Notes: generated by a model not told the origin, from the letters alone. Positions 1 through 10,865 are shown, counted from the first letter of the stretch. The stretch: 64,000 nt of DNA from Nitzschia sp. DOCU1 (GCA_951394045.1 OX595985.1:3410001-3474000); one strand, 5' to 3'. Numbers and translations are program-made.

Positions 1-2
1 AC

Positions 3-1761
3 GATATTATACTCGGTAAGGACATACAACAATACATGGGCTTAGATATACTAAATAGTAGCCTCACCCTCAAATGGGATGGAATAGAAGTACCCATGCG
101 AGAGTTCGGAGCGCTACGCAACCGTAGCAGAGCTATGGAAGTATACAACCTCTCACAAGAGGCGGAGTCTACCGCCGAATTAGCCAAGCGCACCACCGAG
201 ATTTTAGACGCGCACTATGAAAAAGCTAACCTAGAACAACTGTGCAAGGAGCAGTCACACTTGTCAGAGACAGAACAAGGCGACTTGCTACGACTACTTT
301 GCAAATATGAAACACTATTTGACGGTACACTCGGCGAGTGGAAGGGAACCGACATTGAGTTAGAACTAAAAGATGATGCAAAACCATATCATGCACGTCC
401 ATTTCCCATACCGCAAGTACATGAAGGCGCTATGAGACGCGAGGTTGAACGACTCTGCGCGTTAGGCGTCTTGGAAGAAGATAATGATAGTGAATGGGGG
501 GCACCCTCGTTTATTATCCCCAAAAAGAATGGAACCGTACGATTCATAAGCGACTTCAGAAAGTTAAACACGATGCTCAAGCGTAAGCCGTATCCTATCC
601 CTAAGATTCAGGACATGCTACTGAAGCTGCAAGGCTTCCAATATGCGAGTTCTTTAGATCTGAACATGGGGTACTATACCATACGTTTAAGCCCTGCGGC
701 GTCAAAGCTATGTACTATCGTGCTGCCCTTCGGCAAGTACAAGTATAAACGCTTACCCATGGGAGTGGCTGGTTCGCCAGATATCTTTCAAGCAAAAATG
801 TCCTCCCTCATGGCAGGACTCGAATTCGTGCGAACCTATCTCGATGACGTACTCATAGTCAGTTCAAGTACCTTTAATGATCACCTCACCAAGCTAGAGA
901 AAGCCCTAGCACGTATAGCCAAAGCCGGGCTCAAGGTCAATGCGCAGAAATCCTTCTTTGGACGAGGCGAGATCGAGTATCTTGGATACTGGGTAACTAG
1001 GGAAGGTGTCCAACCTCTCCCCAAAAAGGTTGACAGCATCTTGGCAATGAAAGCGCCAAAGAACAGGAAGGAGCTTCGCGGCTTTATTGGTCTCGTCAAC
1101 TATTATCGCGACATGTGGAGACGTCGTTCACACGTGCTCGCACCATTAACGTCTATGACATCCAAAAACGTCCCTTGGTGATGGGGCGACGAACAGCAAA
1201 AGGCCTTCGATGAGGCGAAACGTATAATTAGTAAGGAAGCTATACTGGCATTCCCAAACTTCTTAAAACGGTTCGTTATCTACACGGACGCTTCTAAGTA
1301 CCAGCTAGGTGGCGTCATCACGCAGGACGGACGTCCGTTAGCGTTCTACAGCAGGAAACTGACCGACGCGCAGACGCGCTACACGACAACAGAGCGTGAA
1401 CTGCTCTCAATTGTCGAGACTCTGAAGGAGTTCCGTACTATTCTTCTCGGACAGAAGATAACGATCTATACAGATCACAAGAATTTACTATTTAATGATC
1501 TCAAGACGGATCGCGTGTTACGCTGGCGTCTACTAATTGAAGAATATGGTGCAAACATTGAGTACATCAAAGGCGTCAACAACGTCGTCGCTGACGTGCT
1601 CAGTCGCTATCCTTGTTCTGATACTCCAGTCATTCCGGTCATTGCGCCGACGCGAGCACAAGCGCACGAGCTCTTCGCGGGAGATAGGCTTCCAGCCGAC
1701 CTCTTCCCGTTGAGCTTTCGCGTCATTGCTGAGTATCAACAACGGGATGTGCAAATGCAAC
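3..1761 (+). pseudogene. pol: Gy1 Ty3/gypsy pol, 5' portion (protease end, RT, RNase H)
   Basis: Partial polyprotein of a retrotransposon that starts before the window. The first codons (DIILGKD) are the end of an aspartic protease. Reverse transcriptase follows, with the active-site box YLDD near 838-849, then RNase H with TDAS near 1287. A TGA stop near 1179-1181 breaks the frame between RT and RNase H, where related elements have a charged residue between two tryptophans (WEW, WKW). The frame then continues to 1761, where Gy2 is inserted. Removing Gy2 and one CAAC copy restores the reading frame into 7495-8570, so the two pieces are one gene. Confidence 0.9.
1758..1761. repeat. Target site duplication CAAC of Gy2, left copy
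   Basis: CAAC directly before the 5' LTR matches CAAC at 7491-7494 after the 3' LTR. Dropping one copy rejoins the Gy1 integrase frame without a shift. Confidence 0.9.
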
Positions 1762-2294
1762 TGCAGTACACTGCTTTACACGTCGACTCCTTCGAATGAT
1801 TGTAGTCCAATAATATTAGTCTGTTTAGTCATGTGCGACATCATGTGTGATGACGTAGCATGACGATAGCGTTGCACGCGGACGCGGACGCTAGGCCGGT
1901 CTCGGACATCGTCGGACAAGGCCCATAATCTATTGACGTCACCGTCGGTGTGACGTTGCATGACGCAGGCATCGCGCATGACTCCAGCTAGTCGAATGCC
2001 GATGAGATCCTAGTGTCAATGCCACCTAAGATCTGGCACCTCGATGACATCGAGGTAGCTATACTTTATTCCAGAGTAGCTGACGACGTCCAAAGAACCC
2101 TAGTACAACGTCGTAGCTAGTCTACTACAAGATGCATCAACCTCCTGTTCGGGTTGTTGTCGATGCATGTCAAAGGTCTCGACTCTACTAGAACTACGAG
2201 AGCCTACGAGACAACTTGCATGAGAAATACATCTAGTTTTTAACCTAGCCATAATTTTTCGCAACCTTTTCGATCCTACAAACGACGTAGTGCA
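1762..2294 (+). repeat. Gy2 5' LTR
   Basis: 533 bp from TGCAGTACAC to GACGTAGTGCA; it matches 6958-7490 at every position I compared. It contains three TGACGT cores (1851, 1934 as the full palindrome TGACGTCA, and 1951), plausible bZIP/CREB-type sites that could drive the element. Small antisense open frames across it are present in both LTRs and show no sign of being genes. Confidence 0.95.
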
Positions 2295-2295
2295 T

Positions 2296-2307
2296 AGTGT
2301 TAACACT
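2296..2307. promoter_or_regulatory. 12-bp palindrome at the expected primer-binding site of Gy2
   Basis: AGTGTTAACACT, a perfect palindrome one base after the 5' LTR and followed by CC. A standard PBS here would begin with TGG, the complement of a tRNA CCA end; none is seen. GyC has AGTTTTAAAACT plus CC at the same place. Confidence 0.6.
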
Positions 2308-2346
2308 CCACGACAATCGTCGTGATCAAGATCAATTTTACTCAAG

Positions 2347-3522
2347 ATGAAGCTCTCTAACGCAACCGTTGCCGCCGCCGCGGCTATTCCTCGCCATGAC
2401 ATGTCGAGAAAGGGTTTTCAACGAGCCCCGATCCCTATTCAACGTGAACCTGAAGTTGCAGTGAACAAGGAAAAGCTGGTTACTTTCAAGTGTCGCAATG
2501 TTCCTGAAGATCCAACCTCCACTCAGTTCGAACTGTCGATTCTTCCGTTCAACGGCGACGAGTCGCCTGAAACTTGGTTTCGCCTCCAAGAAAAGGCCAA
2601 AAAGGTGATCAACGGGCAGCACCTGACTACCGGTCCGCAAAAGTATGAGTTTTACCGCCGTATCCTCACCGGAAAGGCCCTCGCCAAGTTCGAGGAAACC
2701 GCAGCGACCGCTGGGAACGAAACAAGTGCAAATTTGAAAATCGTCCTCCAAGGAGTGACTAACTACGTTCTCCCGGCTCGCGCACTTCAGACCCAGAAAC
2801 GTTACATGCGCCGTTTGTGTCGCAAGCCTCCTGAGATGTCGATGAAGGAATATATCAGCCGCTTCCAGCAACTCAACAGCTACTTGGCGATGTTTGACAG
2901 CACTCGTGGAGCAGCCAACAAGCTCCCCAACGACGAGATCATTGAGCATGCAGAATTCGCCATTCCCGCCAGTTGGCGTCAACAGATGATCCTGCAGGGT
3001 TTCGAGCCGATTGACCACACTTTGGACGAGTTTACGCAGTTCTGCGAGCGCCTCGAATTCACCGAAAAATTGCACGAGACTCATCACGTCCGTAAGCAGA
3101 AGCCAGATGGCAACCATCCTCCGAAGGGGAAGCGAGACCCGCGAATGGATCACTCGAAGGCCGCTATTAAGCGCGGCCCTAATGACAAGACTCCTCCCTT
3201 TAAATGTGCCTACCATGGCCCCAACTGGTCCCACAACACTGGGGACTGCAAGATGGTGGTGGCGCAGGCCCAGAAGATGGCTGCCGCCCATGGAAACTTC
3301 ATCAAGAATGGCGATAAAAAGCCTCGTTACGGTAACCGCACTTGGGTTCGTGACGATGGCGGCGCCAACAAGAAAGAAGAACTACATGCCATGATCCAGA
3401 ACATGGTCAAGGACGCGGTCAAGGGCGAACGCAAGCGCAAGGCGATTGATCCACCCGACGAGGAAAACTTCAATGTGGACGAACTCTTGGCTAACCTTGT
3501 CGCTAGCGACGATGAAAACTGA
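2347..3522 (+). CDS. gag: Gy2 Gag, nucleocapsid/capsid-like protein
   Basis: 391 aa from ATG at 2347. The middle is a capsid-like helical region rich in charged residues. Near residue 287 lies a variant zinc knuckle, CAYHGPNWSHNTGDC (CX2HX5HX4C), which would bind RNA in the virus-like particle. The acidic tail ends with ASDDEN and a TGA. Gag and pol share one frame, separated only by this TGA and 12 codons. That arrangement would allow stop readthrough to make Gag-Pol; separate initiation at the ATG at 3559 is the alternative. Confidence 0.9.
   Translation: MKLSNATVAAAAAIPRHDMSRKGFQRAPIPIQREPEVAVNKEKLVTFKCRNVPEDPTSTQFELSILPFNGDESPETWFRLQEKAKKVINGQHLTTGPQKYEFYRRILTGKALAKFEETAATAGNETSANLKIVLQGVTNYVLPARALQTQKRYMRRLCRKPPEMSMKEYISRFQQLNSYLAMFDSTRGAANKLPNDEIIEHAEFAIPASWRQQMILQGFEPIDHTLDEFTQFCERLEFTEKLHETHHVRKQKPDGNHPPKGKRDPRMDHSKAAIKRGPNDKTPPFKCAYHGPNWSHNTGDCKMVVAQAQKMAAAHGNFIKNGDKKPRYGNRTWVRDDGGANKKEELHAMIQNMVKDAVKGERKRKAIDPPDEENFNVDELLANLVASDDEN
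3520..3522 (+). promoter_or_regulatory. In-frame TGA between Gy2 gag and pol (candidate readthrough stop)
   Basis: AAC TGA AGG; 2347 and 3559 are in the same frame and no other stop lies between them. The element is otherwise undamaged, so the stop is more likely a designed gag/pol boundary than decay. Only a weak GTGT/ACAC pairing is visible downstream. Confidence 0.5.
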
Positions 3523-3558
3523 AGGTGTGAGCGAGTTGTACACGAAAAAACTAGTTTA

Positions 3559-6500
3559 ATGCATAACCAGAAGGACGAGTTATCCTATTACAAAGTCTCT
3601 GAAAGAGTAGGTGGGAAACGCAAAAATTGTGGATGTGACGAAGTTTTCGTTTTCCACGAGCAACGCGATGGGGCACGACATGCGCGCCCATCCGTCTATA
3701 TACCGTCCGAGCCGGGCGAGGTCTTCCCCTCATTGGACCAATGCATTAATTACCGTATCGCGGCGGAATCGCACGCGATAACACGACTGTACAACCGGAG
3801 CTCACCAAAACGCCAGAAAACCGCGCCAGACGAAATTCCGTACTGTTTCGCGCAAATTAACATGCGCCTAGGCAAGGCCAAGGCGGCAGCGTTGACGACG
3901 CTACTAGACACCGGAGCATCACGAGGACTGATCTCCGAGAAACATGTCAAGAAACTACGTGTCAGGACGACACCATCGAGAACCACCTTCACGACAGCTG
4001 GGGGTGTCGTCGAGACACACCGCGAAGTAAAAATCCAGTTTAAACTTCCGGAATTTCATGCCAATAGGGTGATTGAATGGGTCTTCCAGGTGACATCCGA
4101 CCTTGGCAACTACGACATGATCATTGGCAGAGATCTTCTGCGAGAACTAGGTGTCAAGTTCGACTTCAAGACAAGGGAAGTCGAATGGGACTCAGCTGCT
4201 ATAGCAATGAAGATATATGGCGAGACGCCCGACGAAGACGCCTGGCAGGCCGACGCAGATGGTGGTGCCAGGTCTATTAAACAAATCTTAGACGCTAAAT
4301 ATGCCCCAGCGGACATTCCGCAGAAAATCTCCGAGATGGACCATCTGTCGGAAGAAGATAAATCCGCCCTCAAGACGCTTCTTCAGAAACATGAGACGCT
4401 CTTTGACGGCACGCTCGGCACTTGGAAAGGCGAGCCCTATGATATCGAGCTAAAGCCTAATGTCACGCCATATCATGCGAGGCCATATCCAGTGCCGAAG
4501 GCATATGAACAGACGCTACGCGACGAGGTTGATCGCCTCTGCGCAGTCGGCGTACTAAAGAAAGTTAACCGCTCTGAATGGGCGGCACCGTCGTTCATCA
4601 TACCAAAGAAGGACAAGACGGTACGATTCATAAACGACTTTCGCGAGCTCAACAAGCGAATCAAGCGGAAGCCATTCCCGCTACCAAAGATACAAGAGCT
4701 ACTGTTAAAACTAGAGGGTTTTCAGTACGCTACTAGTTTAGACCTAAACATGGGCTACTACCATGTGGAACTTAGTCCGAACGCAAAGAAACTTTGCACT
4801 CTCGTCTTCCCATGGGGAAAATATGAGATGCAGCGACTACCTATGGGACTCAGCAATAGCCCCGATATCTTCCAGGAAAAGATGTCGTCGCTGTTCGCAG
4901 ACCTTGAGTACATACGTACGTACATAGACGATCTTCTAGTACTTACTAAGGGTAGTTACCTAGACCACCTAGAGAAACTCGACGTGGTACTACAACGTCT
5001 GAAAGACACGGGACTCAAGGTGAACATCAAGAAGTCCTTCTTCGCGAAAGCGGAGCTCGAATACCTTGGCTACTGGATTACCCGCGACGGCATCCAACCA
5101 GTAGCAACCAAAGTGCAAGCAATCCAAGCCATGCTCGCACCGCGCAATAAAAAGGAACTACGCGCTTTCATCGGTATCATGAATTATTATCGCGACATGT
5201 GGGTGCGCCGTTCGCACATCCTCGCCCCGCTCGCATCACTTACGTTGAAAACAGCTAAGTGGGAGTGGACCGGCGCGCACCAAGAGGCATTTGACACGAT
5301 GAAGAAAATAATAAGTAAGGAGGTTCTCCTAACTTACCCGAACTTTCATCTACCGTTTGATATACATACTGACGCGAGCGACACGCAGCTTGGCGCGGTC
5401 ATCTCGCAGAACGGTAAGCCTATCGCGTTCTATAGTCGCAAACTCAATCCCGCACAGACACGGTATACTACTACCGAGCGGGAACTACTAGCTATTGTAG
5501 AGACACTCAAGGAGTTCCGTACGATTCTCCTAGGTCAACAGATTCGCGTCTACACCGACCACAAGAATCTAACCTATAAAAACTTCAATACCGAACGCGT
5601 TATGCGCTGGCGACTCATCCTCGAAGAGTATGGTCCCGAACTCGTCTACGTTCGGGGTGAGACGAATGTAGTAGCGGACGCTCTTAGTCGACTTGGTAAG
5701 GACGAAAAGCCCTTTACCGAGGCCAATTTCGCAGAGTACTTTGGGGGCGACGAACTACCTGAAAGCGTCTTCCCCCTTACCTACAAGTACATTATGCGAC
5801 ATCAGCGAAAAGATACCGCGCTGCTCCAAAAGACAGCGTCGGACAGTAGATATAGTGTAAAGGTTTTTCGTGGGGGCGGTAAGAAACGTCCTCTAGTAGT
5901 TAGAGATGGTAAGATAGTCATTCCGCAGTCACTCCAACGCCGATGCGTTGAGTGGTACCACGAGACACTGTGTCACCCGGGCGAGACCCGGACGGAGCAC
6001 ACGATTCGGCAGCACTTCTACTGGAAAGGACTGCGAACCGACGTCGTCGATATCTGCAAGAAATGCAGGTTGTGCCAATTAACAAAACGCAAGACCCTTA
6101 AATATGGGCACCTGCCAATTAAGGAACCCGAGAGCGAACCCTGGGAAATCCTATGTGTCGATCTCATAGGCCCCTACTCGATTAACCAGGGTAAACGAAA
6201 TAAGGGTAAACAGAAACAACTCGAGCTTTGGTGCCTTACCATGATTGATCCGGCAACTGGCTGGTTTGAGATGGTTCGCGTACCCAATAAAGAGGCTTTT
6301 AGTATCGCCGAATTAGCCGAAAAGACGTGGTTCACAAGATACCCGTGGCCACAACAAGTTATTTATGACCGCGGCACGGAGTTCATGGGCGAATTCCGGC
6401 GAATGGTCAAGGAAGACTACGGCGTGCTTGCGCGCCCAATCACTGCGAGAAACCCGCAGGCGAATGCAATACTCGAACGAGTACACCAAACTATCGGGAA

Positions 6501-6930
6501 TATGATTCGTACGTTTGAACTGCAGCACTCAGACGATACAGTCGGACTCGATGGAATCCTGGCAGCCCTGATGTTCGCCGTGCGCGCGACATATCACACG
6601 ACGCTACAGGCTACTCCGATGCAACTAGTTTTCGGTAGAGATGCCATTCTCAACACCCGCTTCGAAGCTAATTGGAAGCTCATCCGTGAGCGCAAGATGC
6701 AACGCATTGCGAAGAACAATGCGGCAGAAAACAAAACGCGATTACCGTATGAGTATCACGTAGGCCAACAGATCATGATCAAGCAGGACCAACAACGTAA
6801 GTTTGGTGCTAACCCTTACGATGGTCCGTATCCAATAGTCGCCGTGAATGACAACGGTACAGTACGTATCCAGAAGGGTGCAGTTACTCAGACTTGGAAC
6901 ATTCGTAACATACATCCCTATCATAGTTAA
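3559..6930 (+). CDS. pol: Gy2 Pol polyprotein (protease, RT, RNase H, integrase)
   Basis: 1123 aa. The aspartic protease has LLDTGAS with the catalytic Asp near residue 117. RT has YIDD near 455. RNase H has HTDAS near 605, with the Glu in TTERE and the later YTDH. Integrase has the HHCC zinc domain (H..HPGETR..C..C) and catalytic D868, D937 and E973, which gives the canonical 35-residue spacing of the D,D35E core. The C-terminus has a GPY/F-type module (DGPYPI). No chromodomain is seen. All catalytic residues are present. The Met at 3559 is the first after the gag stop. Confidence 0.95.
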   Translation: MHNQKDELSYYKVSERVGGKRKNCGCDEVFVFHEQRDGARHARPSVYIPSEPGEVFPSLDQCINYRIAAESHAITRLYNRSSPKRQKTAPDEIPYCFAQINMRLGKAKAAALTTLLDTGASRGLISEKHVKKLRVRTTPSRTTFTTAGGVVETHREVKIQFKLPEFHANRVIEWVFQVTSDLGNYDMIIGRDLLRELGVKFDFKTREVEWDSAAIAMKIYGETPDEDAWQADADGGARSIKQILDAKYAPADIPQKISEMDHLSEEDKSALKTLLQKHETLFDGTLGTWKGEPYDIELKPNVTPYHARPYPVPKAYEQTLRDEVDRLCAVGVLKKVNRSEWAAPSFIIPKKDKTVRFINDFRELNKRIKRKPFPLPKIQELLLKLEGFQYATSLDLNMGYYHVELSPNAKKLCTLVFPWGKYEMQRLPMGLSNSPDIFQEKMSSLFADLEYIRTYIDDLLVLTKGSYLDHLEKLDVVLQRLKDTGLKVNIKKSFFAKAELEYLGYWITRDGIQPVATKVQAIQAMLAPRNKKELRAFIGIMNYYRDMWVRRSHILAPLASLTLKTAKWEWTGAHQEAFDTMKKIISKEVLLTYPNFHLPFDIHTDASDTQLGAVISQNGKPIAFYSRKLNPAQTRYTTTERELLAIVETLKEFRTILLGQQIRVYTDHKNLTYKNFNTERVMRWRLILEEYGPELVYVRGETNVVADALSRLGKDEKPFTEANFAEYFGGDELPESVFPLTYKYIMRHQRKDTALLQKTASDSRYSVKVFRGGGKKRPLVVRDGKIVIPQSLQRRCVEWYHETLCHPGETRTEHTIRQHFYWKGLRTDVVDICKKCRLCQLTKRKTLKYGHLPIKEPESEPWEILCVDLIGPYSINQGKRNKGKQKQLELWCLTMIDPATGWFEMVRVPNKEAFSIAELAEKTWFTRYPWPQQVIYDRGTEFMGEFRRMVKEDYGVLARPITARNPQANAILERVHQTIGNMIRTFELQHSDDTVGLDGILAALMFAVRATYHTTLQATPMQLVFGRDAILNTRFEANWKLIRERKMQRIAKNNAAENKTRLPYEYHVGQQIMIKQDQQRKFGANPYDGPYPIVAVNDNGTVRIQKGAVTQTWNIRNIHPYHS

Positions 6931-6948
6931 GTCCTGTCCCTCCGTCAT

Positions 6949-6957
6949 GGGGGCGGG
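6949..6957 (+). other. Gy2 polypurine tract
   Basis: GGGGGCGGG immediately before the 3' LTR, the usual priming site for plus-strand DNA synthesis. Gy1 (GGGGGGCGAG) and GyC (AGGGAAGCGGG) have tracts at the same place. Confidence 0.7.
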
Positions 6958-7490
6958 TGCAGTACACTGCTTTACACGTCGACTCCTTCGAATGATTGTA
7001 GTCCAATAATATTAGTCTGTTTAGTCATGTGCGACATCATGTGTGATGACGTAGCATGACGATAGCGTTGCACGCGGACGCGGACGCTAGGCCGGTCTCG
7101 GACATCGTCGGACAAGGCCCATAATCTATTGACGTCACCGTCGGTGTGACGTTGCATGACGCAGGCATCGCGCATGACTCCAGCTAGTCGAATGCCGATG
7201 AGATCCTAGTGTCAATGCCACCTAAGATCTGGCACCTCGATGACATCGAGGTAGCTATACTTTATTCCAGAGTAGCTGACGACGTCCAAAGAACCCTAGT
7301 ACAACGTCGTAGCTAGTCTACTACAAGATGCATCAACCTCCTGTTCGGGTTGTTGTCGATGCATGTCAAAGGTCTCGACTCTACTAGAACTACGAGAGCC
7401 TACGAGACAACTTGCATGAGAAATACATCTAGTTTTTAACCTAGCCATAATTTTTCGCAACCTTTTCGATCCTACAAACGACGTAGTGCA
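6958..7490 (+). repeat. Gy2 3' LTR
   Basis: 533 bp, same as the 5' LTR by eye, followed by the CAAC duplication (7491-7494) and resumption of Gy1 integrase. Confidence 0.95.
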
Positions 7491-7494
7491 CAAC

Positions 7495-8570
7495 AGCTCA
7501 CGGAATCTCACCCGGACGTCACACGGAAGATATTCCGTGGGGGCGAACAGCTGATTTGCTACAAAGATAAGATTTACATTCCGCGTATACTACGGAACCA
7601 TGTCATCAATTGGTACCACGAATACTTACTGCACCCAGGAGAATTGCGAACGGCAGAAACAATTGCCCAGCATCTCTATTGGCCAGGCATTAAAGCCGAC
7701 GTTAAGAAAGTAGTTCAACGTTGCGTCCCATGTCAAAAGGGAAAAACGAAAAGGCTTAAGTACGGGAAGCTTCCAGAGAAGCTCGCAGAGGCCCAACCAT
7801 GGGAACATTTGTGTGTCGACACGATTGGACCCTATAAGATCAGACGAAAAGGAAAGAAGCCGCTAGAATTCATGGCACTAACGTTTATTGATCCTGTGAC
7901 AGGATGGTTCGAGATGACAGAAATCAAGAACAAACAAGCCGACAACATCGCGAACATGGTAGAAAAGCAATGGCTCTCGCGATACCCTTGGCCGGAGCTC
8001 ATCACATATGATGCAGGCCCCGAGTTCAAGGCCGAATTCCAAGAGTTAATTAAGAAAGAATACGCGATCAAGGCGAAGCCTTCATCAAAGCGAAATCCCC
8101 AGTCGAACGCCATTCTCGAGAGAGTACATGGCACTATTGGGAACATGATTCGCACCTTCAATTTCGACAACGTCGACGCCGACGAACCGTTCGCCGGACT
8201 GGTGAGCGCCATATGCTTCGGGATTCGAAGTACTTATCACACGACACTCAAGGCGACACCAGGACAATTGGTGTTCGGCCGAGACATGATCGTTCCAATC
8301 CAACATCAAGCGGATTGGCAGATGATCGAGGAACAAAAGCAGCGACGAATTGCTGAAAACAACAAAAGAGAAAATGAATGACGCGTCGAACATGACTATG
8401 CAGTGGGCGACCGCGTGCTGAAGCTAGTAGCTGACCCAAACAAGGTGGAACCCAAACGTGAGGGTCCTTGTACTATTGAACGAGTACATGCAAATGGCAC
8501 GGTCACACTACGCTTCGGTAACATTATCGAGAGACTTAACATAAGACAGATCGTCCCGTATAAGTCGTAG
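7495..8570 (+). pseudogene. pol: Gy1 pol, 3' portion (integrase)
   Basis: Continuation of the Gy1 frame. Integrase has the zinc domain (H...HPGELR...C..C near 7610-7740), then the core with CVDTIGPY, TYDAGPEF and NAILERVH, so all three acidic residues are kept. A TGA near 8379-8381 (REN-E-stop-RVEHDY) interrupts the C-terminal module. The reading then continues to a natural TAG at 8568-8570. With the stop in the 5' portion this gives two premature TGA codons, so Gy1 is dead. Confidence 0.9.
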
Positions 8571-8598
8571 GATTAACGGCTTCGATCAGGGGGGCGAG

Positions 8599-9108
8599 TG
8601 CATAATGCCTGAAACGGCATGACAGGACTAACAGGACTAACGTAGACTAACAGGACTGGCTATAACGCATAGCCTATAACCTAACATATGTACGTACAAA
8701 TATATACTGCCGACGGACGGACACAGAGGCCACGTGACGTCGTCGAGCATGCCGGATGGCGCGCTTGCGCACAGAAAGTGCGACACACATATATAGTCGG
8801 AGCGAGGCGACGACTATGTCTATCTTGATGCTAGTCTTGACGCTAGGCGTCAGGACCTAGGGTCATGCTATAGGTGTTAGAAGGTCATAGGATGCTAGGC
8901 GTCAATAACTAGAGCAGTCACGCAGAAACACAACACTGCCAGTTAGGGACGGGCATGTCTTACTTTCTTGACAACTATCTTGTCTACTAAGATATATAGT
9001 CGTGATCACGATCAGATGGGAAGATGGAGTCGATGCAACGATAGATCTAACTTTAAAATAGTCTCACAATTTCCAAAAACAATCTACTGCAGTTTCTAGC
9101 CTAGTGCA
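8599..9108 (+). repeat. Gy1 3' LTR
   Basis: About 510 bp from TGCATAATGCC, after a GGGGGGCGAG purine tract, to CCTAGTGCA. It contains CACGTGACGTCG near 8731, an overlapping CACGTG and TGACGT site. The 5' LTR lies outside the window, so the boundary rests on TG/CA ends and tract position only. Confidence 0.7.
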
Positions 9109-9602
9109 CATGGACACGAACAAACGGTGACATCGTCGCTGACGGCACACCGACGCAGCAATCAAAGGAGTATCAGCGTTACACATGGAAGCGCTCTGTA
9201 GCATATTGCATAGTAACATTCGACTAACCCATAGAGTCCCTTGCCAACGGCATGCCTACAATCTAAGTAGTAAATATTCATCGCCTAATAGAGGGGATGT
9301 AGTTAGAGCAAGGAAATAATTCAGACCATGGGTGACGAGGAGTCGTAGCTAGCCAAGACTTGGGACGCCTAGTTACAGGCGACGCTATCGGCAAATCGAC
9401 ATATTCGAATAAATAAATATATGCCGTTATTTACGCGGGGGGAAAGTCGTTCACAAAATGAACGACCGGTTGCAAATATTTGAAAGACAAAAATCTTTCC
9501 TCTCATCAATCTTGTTGTTGGAAGTCAAGCTAATAGAAGTAACATAGGTCTCACAATTATCATCGTCTTTATTTTCTTTATCTTCACCCCCGGGATAGGG
9601 CA
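9109..9602 (+). repeat. GyC-family LTR fragment (truncated solo LTR)
   Basis: Matches the GyC LTR (for example 36620-37236 read in reverse) from about 120 bp inside its start to its GGGATAGGGCA end. The first part is missing, cut exactly where the Gy1 LTR stops. No internal GyC sequence or target duplication follows. Confidence 0.85.
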
Positions 9603-9835
9603 CATACCCGCGGAATCCATTCCGTACCCGTTTCCGAGGCGATTTTGACACCCCTGACAGAGGAACGAACAGGTCGTTGACCTAATATCAGAATTTTTTA
9701 TTTCACATGATCGAATATCAACATACACCCTAATTGAATTGTCACCCTGTGATTCTAAAATAGAACTATTATGCCTCTTCCTTTGCCGAACGGGCATCCA
9801 GCCATAAGCCCCATTCAAAGTTTTGACGCGCATGC

Positions 9836-9920
9836 ACTTCCAGACAAGGACGCGTTTGCACTTCTAAAATAATTAATTCTGATTGGCTAATTTAGAAGTG
9901 CAAACTCGTCTGGAAGCGCA
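9836..9920. repeat. Foldback repeat (MITE-like inverted arms)
   Basis: Left arm (about 9836-9869, CTTCCAGACAAGGACGCG, then TTTGCACTTCTAAA) pairs with the right arm (about 9890-9920, TTTAGAAGTGCAAA, then CTCGTCTGGAAGCG), with a few unpaired bases. The AT-rich loop reads AATAATTAATTCTGATTGG. Confidence 0.55.
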
Positions 9921-9925
9921 AGCTT

Positions 9926-9973
9926 GTCCTGCAAACTGGGGGGAGCTTTTTTTGGACCCCAGGAATGCAGGAC
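9926..9973. repeat. Second hairpin next to the foldback repeat
   Basis: GTCCTGCA (9926-9933) pairs with TGCAGGAC (9966-9973), and CTGGGG pairs with CCCCAG inside it. The 3' side runs into another inverted copy of the TGCAAACTCGTC motif. Confidence 0.5.
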
Positions 9974-10865
9974 GAGTTTGCACTTCCAAACTCGACTGCT
10001 TCGAATTCTATCTCTTGCTATTTTAACGTGACGGAACCCAAAACCAATGCTGTTCAACAGCAACAACAACTACTCAATGGGAACACTCCGCTGCACCTCT
10101 TCTCATCACACTTCTTCAACTTCAGAAATAATGGAATGGTCATACGTTTGCTTGAGTCTTCAACAATGACAGCAAGCGAAGAATTTGGTATTTTCTTGCC
10201 GGTTTGTTCCCAGGGTCTGCCCACGACAATCAATTGTTTGCAGCACAACCAATACCGGGATTCTTGCAACCTCTTCAACCAAAATGTCGCATATAGTTTC
10301 CCCTGTGGCATCTCCTGCTTTAGTTTGGGCGCTCATGGTTGATTGTTGTGCAATGAGTGTACATGGGGGATGATGACAATGCTGTGCTGCCAACGTTGGA
10401 GCACCTTCACGTGGCCTAACTTTAACATGGCCACTGAACGGTCATCACCCGGCATCAAAGCAGATCAAAAGAAGAGCACTTTGTATCATGCTGGAATAGA
10501 ACATGTTCCTTTCGATGGCTTACCACCGCCAGTAGTTGCTTTAATACAAGCACAGAGTGAAGTGGTGCAAACTCGTCGGGGGCGCAAACTCGTCCGGGGT
10601 GCGCTCAATGTTTTATGGGTTATGAGTCCTGCAAACTCGTCTGGAAGTGCAAACTCGGGAAAAACTTTGAATGAGCCTATCCCTTATTCCCACTTGGAGT
10701 TGGAAACAAAGAGGAGGCTTCGCTTCTCGCCTCGTTGTTGTTCGCGCCATGTTCAGCGATCAGAGCTCAAAGGGCGTCTGTCATCCATCCGGGATGGCAA
10801 ACCACGGACGCTCCTTGAAACCATGTCAGCATCATCAGGCAAGGTTGAGAGAGTGGATCCGCCCA

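Larger units (their letters stand above)
1762..7490 (+). mobile_element. Gy2, complete Ty3/gypsy LTR retrotransposon nested in Gy1
   Basis: A full 5729-bp element with 533-bp LTRs (TG...CA) that read as identical, a gag gene, a pol gene in the order protease-RT-RNase H-integrase, and a purine tract just before the 3' LTR. It is flanked by the 4-bp duplication CAAC (1758-1761 and 7491-7494). Identical LTRs, open frames and intact catalytic residues point to a recent, possibly still competent insertion. Confidence 0.95.
9603..10865. other. Gene-poor stretch with dispersed short repeats
   Basis: I recognise no gene. TGCAAACTCGTC recurs at about 9899, 10568 and 10629, with near copies nearby and inverted copies near 9846 and 9970. 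The longest open frames (about 10343-10939 plus, 10054-10393 minus) have no recognisable domain and overlap repeats, so I do not call them. Confidence 0.6.

Noticed and set aside
1776..1979. A 67-codon antisense frame in the Gy2 LTR, repeated at 6972-7175
   Set aside because: It recurs only because the LTRs are identical; it has no domain and lies in promoter sequence.
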